NCBI GenBank assembly: GCA_037178675.1
Contig: JAYMGJ010000087.1
Coordinates: 124,001-188,000 of the forward strand
Direction of reading: 5' to 3'
DNA: 64,000 nucleotides
Source of the DNA: Scleroderma bovista
Taxonomy: Eukaryota; Basidiomycota; Agaricomycetes; Boletales; Sclerodermataceae
The translations under genes and the position numbers were made by a program. This document shows positions 23,531 to 35,050 of the stretch, one piece after another. Positions within the stretch are counted from its first letter, which is position 1. Every line of letters starts with the position of its first letter. The notes beneath the pieces are model-generated. The model made no database searches. It was not told the DNA's origin and saw only the letters and a list, made by a program, of their open reading frames with translations.

Positions 23531-25294
23531 TCATTCAACATCCTGTTCTGAGGTCTTGCTATTTTCCGGAGCGATGACGAATTCACTGAGTGAAATTTCT
23601 GTATGATGACGAGGCTTCCTCAGATATTGTCGTTGATTGAGGCTGCAATGGTCGACATATACTAAGCTGATTGCCGCCGCGAGTAATGGAGCAACGTACG
23701 ACAGTAGCGCTGAGTTTACATATACTAGGACGTGGTGAGTAGGCATTACAGCATGCGAAAAAACAGGTTCAAGCCTACCTTTTACCTGAACTAGGATGAT
23801 AGACAGCCACAACAGACTGTTTGGGGAAGCCAACAACTATTCCGGATACTCTGGCCTCAGTTATCTGTACCACAACAGTATTTTACTTACACAGACCAGC
23901 GCCACCATTGCAACCATGCTGGGCAGTGATGAATGTAAGACAAATGATGAAGAGGGGGTAAAATGGAAAACCTCGTAAGAACACCCGTAGCTACAATATA
24001 CGCCAGTAAACGAGTCACAAGTTGTGCAGATCTGTAACCAGAGGCCATGTGAACAATTGCCATTGTCGATGTTGTGATTCTAACCTTGCCGTGCGCCTGG
24101 TATACAAGTAATATGTAAGAATCGCTGCCATGAGTGTGTCTTGGATGATAACAAGGGAAAGTGTAACAGCTAAAATTGCCTACAACCATTTTTTGTGAGT
24201 GACTTCGTATGAAATCATGGGAAAAAAATGAACTTGAGCGTGATGCCCGAATGATTCCCAGGTGGTGTAAATGAGACTGTGTTTTCGTCAGAATAATGGA
24301 TGGAAAAGTCTGGTGAAAGTACTTACCCTAGAATTGTCGTAGCCATTCCAAGTACTACAACCACACTCGTTGGATGCCACTCAGTAGCTGGTTAGGGATG
24401 GAACTTACCAAAGCGAGCGATCGACAGAAACAGCTGTGATCCAACTTGAGCCCCTCTATCCCTTTCTAGAGTAGACAGAGAGCCTCACCAACAGACATGC
24501 AGCTCCGATATTCTTTGAAACTTTGGTGGTGCATGAGGATTTCAAAATATGCGACTTTACGACCACTTACATTTCCATATTCGCCAAATGAAGTATCTGA
24601 ATGGATTGAGACATTAGGAAGTTTACATTATAGCAATTGGTATGCATGGGACATACATATTTACAAGGAGGATGATAACAAGCTGGAAAATCCAAAAAAT
24701 TGAGGACATTCAAAAAATGGAGTAGATAATGAGGACTCACCCCTAATTGGCAAGTAACCTAGGCACCATCAATCACTGGTCTTTTGACCAGAATCATTGT
24801 GTTGTACGCACCACAAACTCCCTGTACTGACCTGAGGAGAGTGAAGCTGGCAGACAATGGAGCATACCAGCTATTATGAGCGAGCATAGAAATGTTGCCA
24901 AATCCTTGTATAAAATAGGTGTTATTGAAAGATATCGTGAATCCACTTTGTATAGTCTCGAGGATCCTGGAGCAGGAATGAGAAGAGGGTGCATAAGGTG
25001 TGAACAATCACTTGATATGTACCAAATCACGGCCACCTGGCATAGAACGCTCAGTTCCCCGGCAACTGTAGTGATTATGTACAAGATATATTTACCAGGA
25101 GCTTCAAAAATATGTTGTCATCGGGGTAGGTCTGGTAGTAAAAAAAGGTCTGCACACAACTGATCCCGTAAAATCTGAACAGCATTCAGACCTTTTACAC
25201 CGGGCTGAAGGTCAACTAAGACTCACAATAGGCTGAAGAAGGACCCGATTAACGGGGCCTGCATCAGCTCACCTGCGTAGTGCGCCGAAGCCAT
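23531..25294 (-). CDS. DUF6534-like multi-pass membrane protein, middle exons unresolved, possibly decayed
   Basis: The minus-strand ATG at 25294 opens MASAHYAGELMQAPLIGSFF and, after an intron ending in TTCAG (about 25190), continues FYGISCVQTFFYYQTYPDDN. This is the typical first helix pair of the DUF6534 membrane proteins that are multi-copy in agaricomycetes. Near the 3' end come YRSAQLVTRLLAYIVATGVLT (about 24020-23970), then a Ser/Leu-rich helix and SLNQRQYLRKPRHH with a hydrophilic tail, stop at 23531; this is the usual C-terminal half of the family. Function in the family is unknown. I could not build a clean exon chain between about 25090 and 24030, so the gene may be broken or simply heavily spliced. 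Confidence 0.45.
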
Positions 25295-25934
25295 GGCACA
25301 GTTGCAAAAGAACTCAAAAAGCAAAGAGGAGTCGCCTTTATATGTGTAAACAAAGCATGCTTTTGCTGTGGTTCTGTCATTAAAGTAGTTGATTTGACCA
25401 AGTCGAACAATTGGAGTACAGCCATCAGTGGCGCATCATGGCTACTGCTGTGCTGTTTATGAACCGCTTGGGCGAGGGAACTTCATAGCAGAACTGGTAT
25501 GGAGGAAACAGGATGGTAGGGGCTAATCGCTTGGCGAGGTAACTTCGTAGTAGAACCGGTATGCAGGAAACAAGATGGACTATCTAGACTCCTCGAGTAT
25601 AAACGTCAAGCGGGCCCCAGAATTGGCCATGCCAAGTTGCTTCCTGGCTATCCTAATAGAGGCAGCATTGGTGCCTAGTGGACTTTCATAGGCTTGATGG
25701 ACGAATCTGACCACCGTAAGCTGTGTGTGGTGACCGGAGGAACTCGAGGTAGGATTGAAGGGACACTTAGTAAGCAAGACGTGGGACAACAGTGCCGCTT
25801 AAAGTACCTTCAAACCGTCATTGACCGCTGGGCTGCCGAACAGTGGTTGTACACACTCTCATATGTGCCGACGGCCAAAGTGAGGTATTTCAAGTTCTCA
25901 CCCCACCTCTACCGACTCTCTTATTCCACCTCTA
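25295..25934. other. intergenic upstream of H
   Basis: No gene recognised. There is an imperfect direct repeat: GGCGAGGGAACTTCATAGCAG (about 25471) and GGCGAGGTAACTTCGTAGTAG (about 25534), each followed by AAC.GGTATG.AGGAAACA. The H promoter is expected at the right end. Confidence 0.5.
25471..25575. repeat. short tandem direct repeat, two units of about 60 bp
   Basis: The two units start at about 25471 and 25533 and share the pattern CTTGGCGAGG.AACTTC.TAG.AGAAC.GGTATG.AGGAAACA.GATGG. They have no known function. Confidence 0.55.
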
Positions 25935-27902
25935 ATGTCACCAAGAATGTCGACAGATCAATTGTTAGGCAACACTGAGATAGATGAGGGGTATGGAACA
26001 TCTAGGGATACTCACCAACACGCGGATGCTGTCTTTGGCGGACCAGAAAGGCGAAGGCAAGTTGAGAAGAAATTGCTGAGAAAGCTGGATCATAGGGTTG
26101 CATTCCTTCTCCTTGTCTACATAGTGAACTTTGTAAGTTCCTTCTTGGCTGGTCATTCCGAATAACCTACCATGGGACCTGAGATGGACAGGAGTAATGT
26201 AGCGTAAGTGTCGTTACTCCTGCTTTGCTCTCATTAATGTCTAGAAAGTGCTGCACGACTCAAAGGCCTGGAAGAGGATCTTCACATGACGGGCCAGCAA
26301 TTCAACACTCTTATCAGTGTTATGTACGTCGGCTATGTGCTCATGCAAGTACCATCGTGCGTCGCTGCCTTTCTGAACATATGTCATTGGGATGCTCAGG
26401 GGTCTGCAGAAACCTATTCCTCGATCAACTTAGAAGACCATCCGCATACCTTTCCTTCTGCGTTTTTGTGTGGGGTCTCCTTTCCATCAGTACAGGTCAG
26501 TGAACACTGAGGTATTTCTCTCGATATCAACTTAGCTTTCTGGTAGGCGTTGCCACTAGGTGGGTCTTACAAAATTGATTTACAGCCGGACCAACTTGGA
26601 TATGTAGTTATCGTGGAGCTCTTATATCTCGCTTTTTGCTTGGCCTTTCGGAAGCGGTGTTCTACCCTGGAGTTGTTTTCATGCTCTCCAGATGGTACAT
26701 ATCTGGATTTCTTCGTCGGGGTGCTTCCCTCACATTCAGTGTTCTAGGTACAAACGTGACGAGCTCGGATTGAGGATGGCATACTTCTCGTGCGGTTCCA
26801 CAGTCAGCAACATTTTTGGTTCCCTGGCCGCATCGGGAGTCCTTGCGATAATGGATGGCAAACTTGGATATACAGCTTGGAGGTGAGTACCTACGTGCAG
26901 CTAATCGTGGTGCTTACATTTGGCTTTCGAAAGATGGCTCTTTTTCATTGAAGGTGGTTTGACATGCATTATTGCAGTAGTCTCATTTTATGTGATCCCG
27001 GATTTCCCCACCACTCCGGCCTCTTGGCTCACAAGTGAGGAGCGAATGCTGGCTCAGCGAAGGATGATAGAAGACATGTGTGGGACTGAGCACGATTTGT
27101 TCAAAAGCAATCAGCGATCTGGCCTTGTGGAAGCTTTCACGGACTGGACAGTGTGGTGGCTGGCAATATCCATGGCCATCTTAAATGCCTCACTGTCATT
27201 TGGGGTCTATTTCCCCACTCTCGCTGCTACAATGGGATACAGTCCAACGATCACCCTTTTACTCTGCTCTCCCCCATGGATTCTTGGTTTAGCGACGTCG
27301 TTCATCGTCATGCGGTTCGTTTGAGGGATTTCCAACGTCCGCTGTCTAAACACTTTTGCAGACACTCGGATGCAAGTGGTGATCGTTTCTGGCATGTAAC
27401 GGGGCCACTCTCGATAGGTATTGTTGGTTTCGTTATTGCCATCTTGACCATGAACACTGTTATCCGCTATCTGTCTCTGTGGGTTGAACAGCCACTTCGG
27501 TTGACTTATGTCACTCACGTAGTTCAGATTTTTCATGGCCCAATCTACAGTCGCATACGTTGTGTTATTGGCGTGGGTGAGCAACTCGATACATGAATCA
27601 CCGTCCAAGAGAGCTATTGCCATAGCTTTCGCCACTGCGGCTGCGGGCTTTGGAAACATAGGAGCATCGTGAGTCCTGGAGTGTCAGCAGATAGTTGGAC
27701 CCCTTACATGAATTATAGATATCTATGGCCGGCTTCGTGGGGTCCGTCTTATTCCAAGTCATATTTGATCTGCATTTCAGGATTCGTGGTAACCATTCTT
27801 ATGCTGTGGGTGTATCGATTGCACATTGTGCGACTCAACGAGGAAGCAGAAAAGAACGAGCATACACTCTCCCTACCCCGGGGATTCAGATATATCACAT
27901 AG
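25935..27902 (+). CDS. transporter H: MFS, allantoate permease/ACS family, 11 exons
   Basis: Exons: 25935-26132, 26184-26203, 26249-26356, 26410-26495, 26547-26559, 26608-26694, 26748-26882, 26934-27314, 27362-27478, 27528-27668, 27719-27902; 489 aa. TM1 microexon MDRSN (acid kept). Exon 8 is of the long 381-nt type shared with B-D and I. TM7 region FGVYFPTLAATMGYSPT; tail LPRGFRYIT with an acidic NEEAEKNEH run just before it. Exon 9 uses a GTGGGT donor. It pairs with I: exons, introns and about 1.3 kb of 3' flank all match. It appears intact. Confidence 0.9.
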
Positions 27903-29291
27903 GGACCGACGTTAACCTTGTAATTCCCCAGGACCAACAGGTGAAATGGTGCATACGTGAAATTTTGAAGTTACCAGTGGGTATACCGATGACTTGACTT
28001 AACTCACAACACAGCGTCGCTTATGACCTAGGTAAGGCTTGGTGCAGGTTTGTATCCACCCCACCGAGGTGTTGCATATACTTTTGGAACTTGACAATCT
28101 GCCTTACCACGACAGGGTTGCAGCAAAAAGTTTCGACCTGTGATCGAGGTCACTCAGTGGATTTCCTCCATTGCACCCGATAAGCATTTGATGAACAATC
28201 CTGGAGGTACTACATATACCCCTAACAAGTGGTACGGACCCAAGACGCCAGTGAGTGCTGAATGTAGCCGAACCCTTCCCTCCTAGCTTCCTTGGCACTA
28301 ATCTGGAATCCATGTGCTCCTCCTTACCACATGGTCAATCAAACCATATCAATTGCATTAATTGTTTGGTTCAGTAAAAATTGTGTTTTTTTGGGAAGTA
28401 CAATGCGAGACCTTGGTGTTCTTGTTTAGGACATGCCCTCGACCCAGTTCTTGCTACGATCTGTATATAAGTGTTGAACACGGTCAAGTCATATTTACAC
28501 TCTGTACGATGCTTCCCGCTGTTGTACGTTCCTGTGATGCACTAATATACTGTGTGCTCACACCACCACTTCACACAGTGCGCCCGATCCATCTCCGTCT
28601 CCAGGTCCGATGATACCAATGCCTTCGTCAATAGTGCGGTGGGACAGTGCAGCCATTGCGGCTGGCGCGGTGGTCATTCGCCCTATTGCCCGTTCAACGT
28701 TTAACCCCCGGAGGGCCGAGTTTGACTTTATTTCTCCCACTTGTTCCTGAGTCCTGACTTCGTGAGTCACCATCTTGCCATCATGTACTGCCCAGTGCGC
28801 TGACGAGATGCGCTCACTGTCCGATACGTATTCCATCACCTGTACACTACTCTTACTATCCCCTACGACTTTCCTTTCCTTAAGGTATGGTAGGGTCACC
28901 ATCTGCCAGAGCGAGATACAGTCGAACCCTGTGGGTGAATCGACTGCACCTTATCCAGCTCAACCAGGAAGCAGATGCATATGTGAGTTGAATTGTTGCT
29001 ACACACATAACCCAACCGATGAATCATGGCATCAATCCCTGGCACATTCGGAAGACTGACTAATGGCATACTAATAATGCCACTCTTTTAATGGTGCAAC
29101 TAAATGCACGGGGTTGCCGATACTTGAAGTTTTCCACTACACTTAGCATTCCCTTTGTTGTGTGATAGCCACACAGTAGCGTAGGAAATGCACTGCCCCG
29201 GATTTATCCGGCTTCCTAGAAAGGGCTGTCGAAGTTACCTGCAGTGCACCACTAGCGACTCCTCCATTCTACATCTCTCGGACTGTTGTCG
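27903..29291. repeat. H-I intergenic segment, duplicated after I (31257-33000)
   Basis: Blocks from the stop of H onward recur after I in the same order: a TTAACCTTGTAAT block (27910/31267), GAAATTTTGAAGTTACCAGTGG (cut short here), the TTTGATGAACAA block (28187/31620), GAATGTAGCCGAACCCTTCC (28260/31690) and TGCCCAGTGCGCTGACGAGATGCG (partial, 28788/32221). The second copy is longer because of small insertions. This shows that H and its 3' flank were duplicated together. Confidence 0.75.
28929..28979 (+). pseudogene. relic of an MFS C-terminus (final helix end)
   Basis: In one frame this reads LWVNRLHLIQLNQEADA, matching the end of TM12 and the start of the tail in the array (compare LWVYRLHLIRLNKEAD in K). 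It then runs into a stop, with no GFRYIT tail. Nothing else of a gene surrounds it, so it is a fragment of a lost array member. Confidence 0.7.
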
Positions 29292-31256
29292 ATGTCTTCC
29301 CAAGCTTCGACAGACCGGTTGTTAGGCGATATTGATATAAACCCAGATTTTGAGGAGTATGGCACGTCTATGCACACCGATCATCATCCAGATACTGTCT
29401 TTGGTGGCTCAGAAAGGCGAAGACAAGTTGAGAAGAAGCTACTGAGAAAGCTAGATTATAGACTCACTTTCCTCCTCCTCATCTACATAATGAACTATGT
29501 AAGCTTTCCGAGTTTCTTCTCAGACATTGCAGACAACCTAACAGGGAACTTGAGGTGGACAGGAGTAATCTACCGTAAGGCTTGTCACTCGTACTTTTCC
29601 ACTTGCTTGTTAAGACGCAATGTCTGGAAGTACCGCACGACATCTTCACCTGACAGGCCTACAATTCAACACTCTTATCAGTATCCTCCACGTCGGCTAT
29701 GTGCTCATGCAAGTGCCCTCGTGCGTCGCGGCCCTGCTGGACAAATGTTATTAGGATACTTATGAGTTTTCAGAAACCTATTCCTCGATCAGCTTAAAAG
29801 ACCATCCGCATACCTCTCTTTCTCTGTTTTTCTGTGGGGTCTCCTTTCCATCAGTACAGGTCTGTAGACATCTCACGCCCGTGTAAGGCCTTGGTAGCAA
29901 CTCAATTTTTTTTGACGGGTGCCGCCACTAGGTAGGTTCTACAAACTGATCTCCTCTCGGACAAACCTGGATAAGTAGTTATCGTGGTGCCCTCATATCA
30001 CGCTTTTTGCTCGGCTTTTCGGAGGCAGTATTCTACCCTGGAGTTATATTTATACTCACCAGATGGTACATTGGATTTTCATCGCGATGTGTGCCTCACA
30101 TTATCATATGGTGTTCCAGGTACAAACGTGACGAGCTCGGATTAAGAATGGCGTATTTTACTTGCGGTGCCTCAGTCAGCAGCATTTTTGATCAACTCAC
30201 CGGGAAACTTGGCTATTCCGCTTGGAGGTGAGCAGGGATGACCAACTGATAGCCCTCGCGCTTGCTTTCTCCATTTGATAGGTGGCTCTTCTTCATTGAA
30301 GGTGGCTTGACGTTTGCCATGGCTTTAGTTGCCCTTTACATGATCCCGGATTTCCCCACCACCCCGGCCTCTTGGCTCACCCCCGAAGAACAAATGCTAG
30401 CTCAGCGAAGAATGACAGAAGAAGCGTGCGGGGCTGAGCATGATCTTTCTAAGAGCGTTCGACGACATGGTGTTTTGGAAGCTTTTGCGGACTGGACAGT
30501 GTGGTGGCTAGCAACATCCATGGCTGTCTTGAATGCCTCGATGTCATTCGGACTCTATTTCCCCACTCTAGCTGCTACTATGGGATACAGTCCAACAATT
30601 ACACTTTTACTTTGTGCTCCCCCATGGCTACTTAGTTTAGCAACGGCGTTCATCGTCACGCGGTTTGTTTTGGTCGATTTTTTGATGTCTACTAGTATCT
30701 GAGAGTTTTCGCAGACACTCCGATGCAACTGCGGAGCGTTTCTGGCACATAACAGGGCTAGTCTCGATGGGTATCGTTGGTTTCGCCATGGCAATCCTGA
30801 CAATGAATACCTCCATCCGCTATCTGTCTCTGTGAGTTGAGTAACCACTTCGTTTCTCTCGTATCACTCACGTAGTTCAGATTTTTCATGGCTCAGCATA
30901 CGACTTCGTTCACTGTGTTGTTGGCGTGGGTGAGCAACTCGATACCTGAATCATCGTCCAAGAGAGCTGTTGCCATCGCGCTCATCAACTCGGCTGCAAG
31001 CCTTGCAAACATAGGAACATCGTGAGTCTCTTGGAACGTCGGCAAACAGTAACATTGCATGCATTATACTAGATATTTATGGCCGGCTTCATGGGGTCCG
31101 TCCTATGCCAAGTCATACCTGATCTGCACTTTGGGATCTATGATAACCGTTCTCATGTTGTGGGTATATCGATTGCACCTTATGCGGCTCAACGAGGAAG
31201 CAGAAAAGAACGAGCATGCGCTCTCCCTACCCCGGGGATTCAGATATATCACATAG
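29292..31256 (+). CDS. transporter I: MFS, allantoate permease/ACS family, with internal in-frame deletions
   Basis: Exons: 29292-29498, 29555-29574, 29631-29720, 29774-29859, 29898-29931, 29979-30065, 30120-30227, 30282-30662, 30715-30831, 30881-31021, 31073-31256; 484 aa. The ATG at 29292 gives the array-typical MSSQASTDRLLGD head. TM1 motif VDRSN, followed by Pro. Compared with H, exon 3 lacks 18 nt (the LKGLEED segment) and exon 7 lacks 27 nt, shortening the hydrophobic GSLAASGVLAIMDGKLG segment to DQLTGKLG. The normal acceptor of microexon 5 is destroyed (GACGG instead of an AG). The next upstream AG (29896-29897) would add 7 in-frame codons. Everything stays open, so this is either a drifting gene or an early pseudogene. 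Tail LPRGFRYIT is intact. Confidence 0.75.
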
Positions 31257-32482
31257 GGACTGGCGTTAACCTTGTAATCTTTCAGGACCAACGGGTGAAA
31301 TGGTGCATACATGAAATTTTGAAGTTACCAGTGGGTATACCGATGACTTAACTCACAACCCAGTGTCACTTATGACCGGGGTAAGGCTTGGTGCAGGTTT
31401 GTATCCACCTCACCGACGTGCTGCATATACTTTTGGAACTTGACAATCCGCCTTTCCGAGACAGGGTTGCAGCAAGGAAGCCAAGAACAGCTTCGACCTA
31501 TGATCGAGATCACGCAGTGGATTCCCATCCATTGCACCCCTGATCATACTTCCTTTTCAATCCAATCACTGCAATGGTAGCTTTCCTGGAGCTTGCGACT
31601 CATCGATAATCGATAAGCATTTGATGAACAACCCTGGAGGTACTATACCCCCAACGAGTAGTACGGACCCAAGCTGCCAGTGAGTGCTGAATGTAGCCGA
31701 ACCCTTCCCTCCTACGTACAATCGCTGGTTGACACTGCACTAATCTGGAATCCATGCGCTCCTCTTTGCCACATGATCAGTCAAACTGTATCAATAGCAT
31801 CAATCGTTTGCTTCAGTGAAGACTGCGTTTTTTGGGCAGTACGGTGTGAACCCTTGATTCTTGTTTAGGACATATCCTCGACCCAGTTCTTGCGTATAGA
31901 AGTGTTTCCCTCGTTGAACACAATCTAGTCATATTTACATTCTGTACGATGCTTCCTGCTGCTGTATGTTTCTGTGTCTATGCACCGATGACTGCATGCT
32001 CACACCACCACTTCATGCAGTGCGCTCCATCCATCCCCGTCTCCATGTGGAATGGATCCGATGATGCCAATGCCTTCGTCAATAGTGGGGGATCATAGTG
32101 TCACCATTGCGGCTGGCGTAATGGTCATTCGTCCGATTGCCCGTTCAAGCCTGTTTAACGGCTGAGCTTGTCTTTGTTCCTAAGTCCTGACCTCGTGAGT
32201 CATCACCTCGCCATTATGTACTGCCCAGTGCGCTGACGAGATGCGCCCATTGACCCATCACATATTACTGTCTATCCGTGTATCGAAGTCATCACTCATG
32301 CTCATTGATTTTGTGTTGTCTAACCAAAATATCGTTACTCACAACTCTGATCCATGTTAACCCGCATCCGATACGTATTCCATCACCCGCGCACTACTCT
32401 TACTATCCCCACGCTTTTCCTTTCATCAAGGAATATGTAGTGTATAGTAGAGTCACCTGTCAGGGTGGGATACAGTCGAACC

Positions 32483-32509
32483 CTGTGGGCGAATCGACTG
32501 CACCTTATC
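32483..32509 (+). pseudogene. relic of an MFS TM12 end, second copy
   Basis: Reads LWANRLHLI and corresponds to the relic at 28929-28979, but the following LNQEAD part is missing because a deletion joins it directly to the GGTGCAATAAATGCACGGGG block (which lies at about 29093 in the first copy). Its presence in both flanks shows that the relic predates the H/I duplication. Confidence 0.6.
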
Positions 32510-32560
32510 TTTGGTGCAATAAATGCACGGGGTTGCTCCGCCATGCTCACCAGCCATATC

Positions 32561-32690
32561 CTCGACGAGGCTCGAATTGTTCCCGGTCTCAACAGTGTGA
32601 TTTGAAGATACAACTGATTCTGATGCATTCCTTGATTTTGGGGACATGTCGGGAGCCCCTTGTGTTACTGCTCAAGCACCCATGCCTTGT
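32561..32690. repeat. dispersed repeat, copy 1 (other copy about 36240-36350)
   Basis: Both places share CTCAACAGTGTGATTTGAA, then TTCTGAT, CCTTGATTT, and AGAGCCCC or GGAGCCCC followed by TGT.TTACTGCT. They lie 3.6 kb apart on either side of PPCDC and upstream of J. No coding content is evident. Confidence 0.6.
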
Positions 32691-33002
32691 ACGCACCTGC
32701 CAGATGCTGCACCGTTCCTGCATATTGCACGCTGTCACGCCATACCGTCAACCGGTTTGGTCATCACCCGAAGTTGATCCTGCTGTTACTGATCCATAGA
32801 AGAGAAGGACTCACTGACGAGTGACTTTGTTCAAAAGCTAGCCCGAACAAAGCGGGCTCGCAAGATCCACTAGACCTGGCACAGTTGCGACCTTTCTGGT
32901 TAGATCTGGTACAAGTGTGACATTTTCTTGCTAGACCTTGCAAGCTTAGCTACATAGCATGCTGTCGGCACCAGAATCGCCGGATTACGCCGAGGCTCGC
33001 TA

Positions 33003-33053
33003 AAGAATGAGTGTGCTCTTGGCTTACCCGGAGGATTCAGATATATCACGTAA
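33003..33053 (+). pseudogene. relic of the conserved MFS C-terminal tail
   Basis: The 16 codons read KNECALGLPGGFRYIT followed by TAA, matching the last residues of every intact array member. No upstream transmembrane exon is attached. It lies about 300 bp from the 3' end of the convergent PPCDC gene and marks a vanished transporter copy. Confidence 0.8.
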
Positions 33054-33344
33054 CCGGTTGGAGATTTCCTGCGACTACATACGTTGGGATGCCCGGTGCA
33101 TGATGTACTCGCAGACGAGCTGACCAGCTAGGAAGACCTGTGTGTACATGCACGTTTCTTTGGCGATAAGGACATGTAGCATGGCGGTGAGGGTGGTCGA
33201 TGGTTATTGATATCCACTGCCAGAGGTCAGAGCCGGCCCAGTATTTATCTCGTGCCATCCTTGTTCAAGGGAATGGCCTGGAGCCCAACCAAGATATCAC
33301 ATGCAACTCACCTCTCCATGTAAGATCGAAAAGAATGACGCAGG

Positions 33345-34327
33345 CTATGATTTCAACTGCAGCTGAAATCTGTCTACTACGATGTTGACAATGTCTCTCC
33401 ATTCAGTCATAGCACCTACCCCTATATCACCCAAAAGAGAGTATGTAAATGCATATACGCCGCTGTGTTCGTCTGCACTCACCAACATCACCGCATGCGA
33501 GGTTCTTCCCAATAGGCCCGATAACATTGTATCCTATGACCTCACGTACGATGCGAAGGTGCTCGGCCGTAAGCGGGTGTTCGTACATGAAAGTGTTCAT
33601 CGCAGGGAATACGTACGTCGGCGTCGTAGGTGCGAGTGCACGCAGCATGGAAGTCTGCACCGGTACCGGAAGACCACACGATACCAAGTTGGTCTAAATG
33701 CATATATGAAAAGATAGGAGAATACGCACAACGAGGTTATCGCACAAGCCTCCAGCAATCTTGGCGAGTGTGTTGGCTGAACAAGGTGCAATGAGGACGA
33801 CATCGGCCCATCGCCTCAGCTCAATGTGAAGGATCGGGTCTTTGATTTGATATGATCCCTGATGGAAACAAGGGTAACGTAAGACGGGTACACGGCGGCG
33901 TGTATGCTCACTATGCTAGGGGATGAGTAGGATCGGAAACAAGATACACTTACCGACCACTCGTCGTCGTCCGTCCACACTCTCGCACCCGTTTCTTCCA
34001 CATCTTCCGCATTGAAGAAAACCAGGGACGGCTTCGAGGAGATGACTTCGACCTTGACATCTCTATACTACCGTAAGCAGTGTGTGCACAGATGGGAACT
34101 CGTCATGGACCGAGTGAGCTGACCTTGAAGAACTCCTTGACTATTAGCGGTGCTTTGATGGATGCGACGCTTCCTGTGGTGACAAGAAGGACGTGCGTGT
34201 GTCCGGGGCAACGTTCGGACTCGGCGATGAATTTTAGTACGAGGCATGGTATGTTGTGTGACTGTGTTTGCTCATCTCTCTTTATCCATCCGCCAACGAC
34301 CAAATTTCCGAGGGATATTGGAATCAT
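33345..34327 (-). CDS. PPCDC: phosphopantothenoylcysteine decarboxylase (flavoprotein, Hal3/CoaC family)
   Basis: Exons (minus): 34327-34124, 34067-33954, 33858-33730, 33654-33483, 33421-33345; 231 aa if the ATG at 34327 is used. The enzyme decarboxylates 4'-phosphopantothenoyl-L-cysteine to phosphopantetheine in coenzyme A synthesis, using FMN. Visible marks: the FMN-binding start HVLLVTTGSVASIKAPLI; SLVFF; LHIELRRWADVVLIAPCSANT with the catalytic His just before ELRRWAD; PAMNTFMYEHP (the PxMN clamp); and ACGDVGVGAM with the cysteine of the flexible flap. All junctions are in phase. There is no acidic C-terminal extension such as the yeast regulatory paralogs have, so it is a plain housekeeping enzyme. 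The start is uncertain: the first 35 residues or so are not family-like, and a start nearer SERCPGHTH is possible. It sits alone inside the transporter array. Confidence 0.88.
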
Positions 34328-34554
34328 ACAAGACAACGAACGCCATCGGGCTTGTAAGCAGCTTCATCTTCGCTTTTCGTGTTTGAAGCATCGGCCACCT
34401 TAGGCAGAGTACTTTCTCGTTCGCCTTGTCTCCCAACCCTCCTGCTTTCGTCTCGAGACCGTCGACGACGCTCTTGAGGTGCGTCCTTCCGGATTAGTAT
34501 TTCATACCTTACGGTTTTTCTTTTTTTTCTGCAAAATGGGACCCTTTAGAAACT

Positions 34555-35050
34555 ACTACTGCCATCACTGCCAACGTGGACAACCTCAACGCCGACCATT
34601 TCCACCACCAACGCTGCCGCCAACTGTGACCACATCATGACCGCGACCACGACCAGCACTTAACCACCATCATCGTGCAGCAAGCTGCACGACTACGACA
34701 CGCCGGTCAATCTTCACCGCCTCCACCGCCTCCACCACCAGCATTCATTGCTCAATCAGCGCCAACGGCCACCAGGACCTTGGCACGATCCACATCGACG
34801 ACGCCGACCACCACCATGGCGCGACGACTACGACAGCCACTCCCAGCGTGCAGCAGCACACACGCAGACGACGACCGCGCGAGGACGACGATCTCGACAT
34901 GGCGACTATGATCACCACTTCACTGTTCCCACTCCAAATGTGCAGCAGCGCCCACACCAATGACCCATCACCACGGCGCGATGACGATGATGGCCCTCCC
35001 CACTGCGAACGGTGCCACGCCGATGGCCTCCTCTACGGTACAGTGACGAC
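34555..35050. repeat. low-complexity triplet-rich tract
   Basis: The tract is dominated by ACC, GAC, CAC and CCA triplets with an internal CCACCGCCT repeat near 34720-34740. Long frames here (34675-34911 and others) are low-complexity by-products. Confidence 0.7.

Larger units (their letters stand above)
31257..33002. repeat. I-PPCDC intergenic segment, second copy of the H 3' flank
   Basis: This is homologous in blocks to 27903-29110 (see that entry) with extra sequence at about 31540-31620 and 32270-32340. It contains no gene. The frames at 32278-32799 (173 codons) and 31680-31868 are chance openings: they cross blocks that are interrupted in the other copy. Confidence 0.7.

Noticed and set aside
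32278..32799. 173-codon open frame after transporter I
   Set aside because: It crosses blocks duplicated from the H 3' flank where the frame is interrupted, and shows no domain.
34675..34963. Pro/Thr/Arg-rich open frames of 71-78 codons on both strands
   Set aside because: By-products of a triplet-rich low-complexity tract; open in several phases at once.
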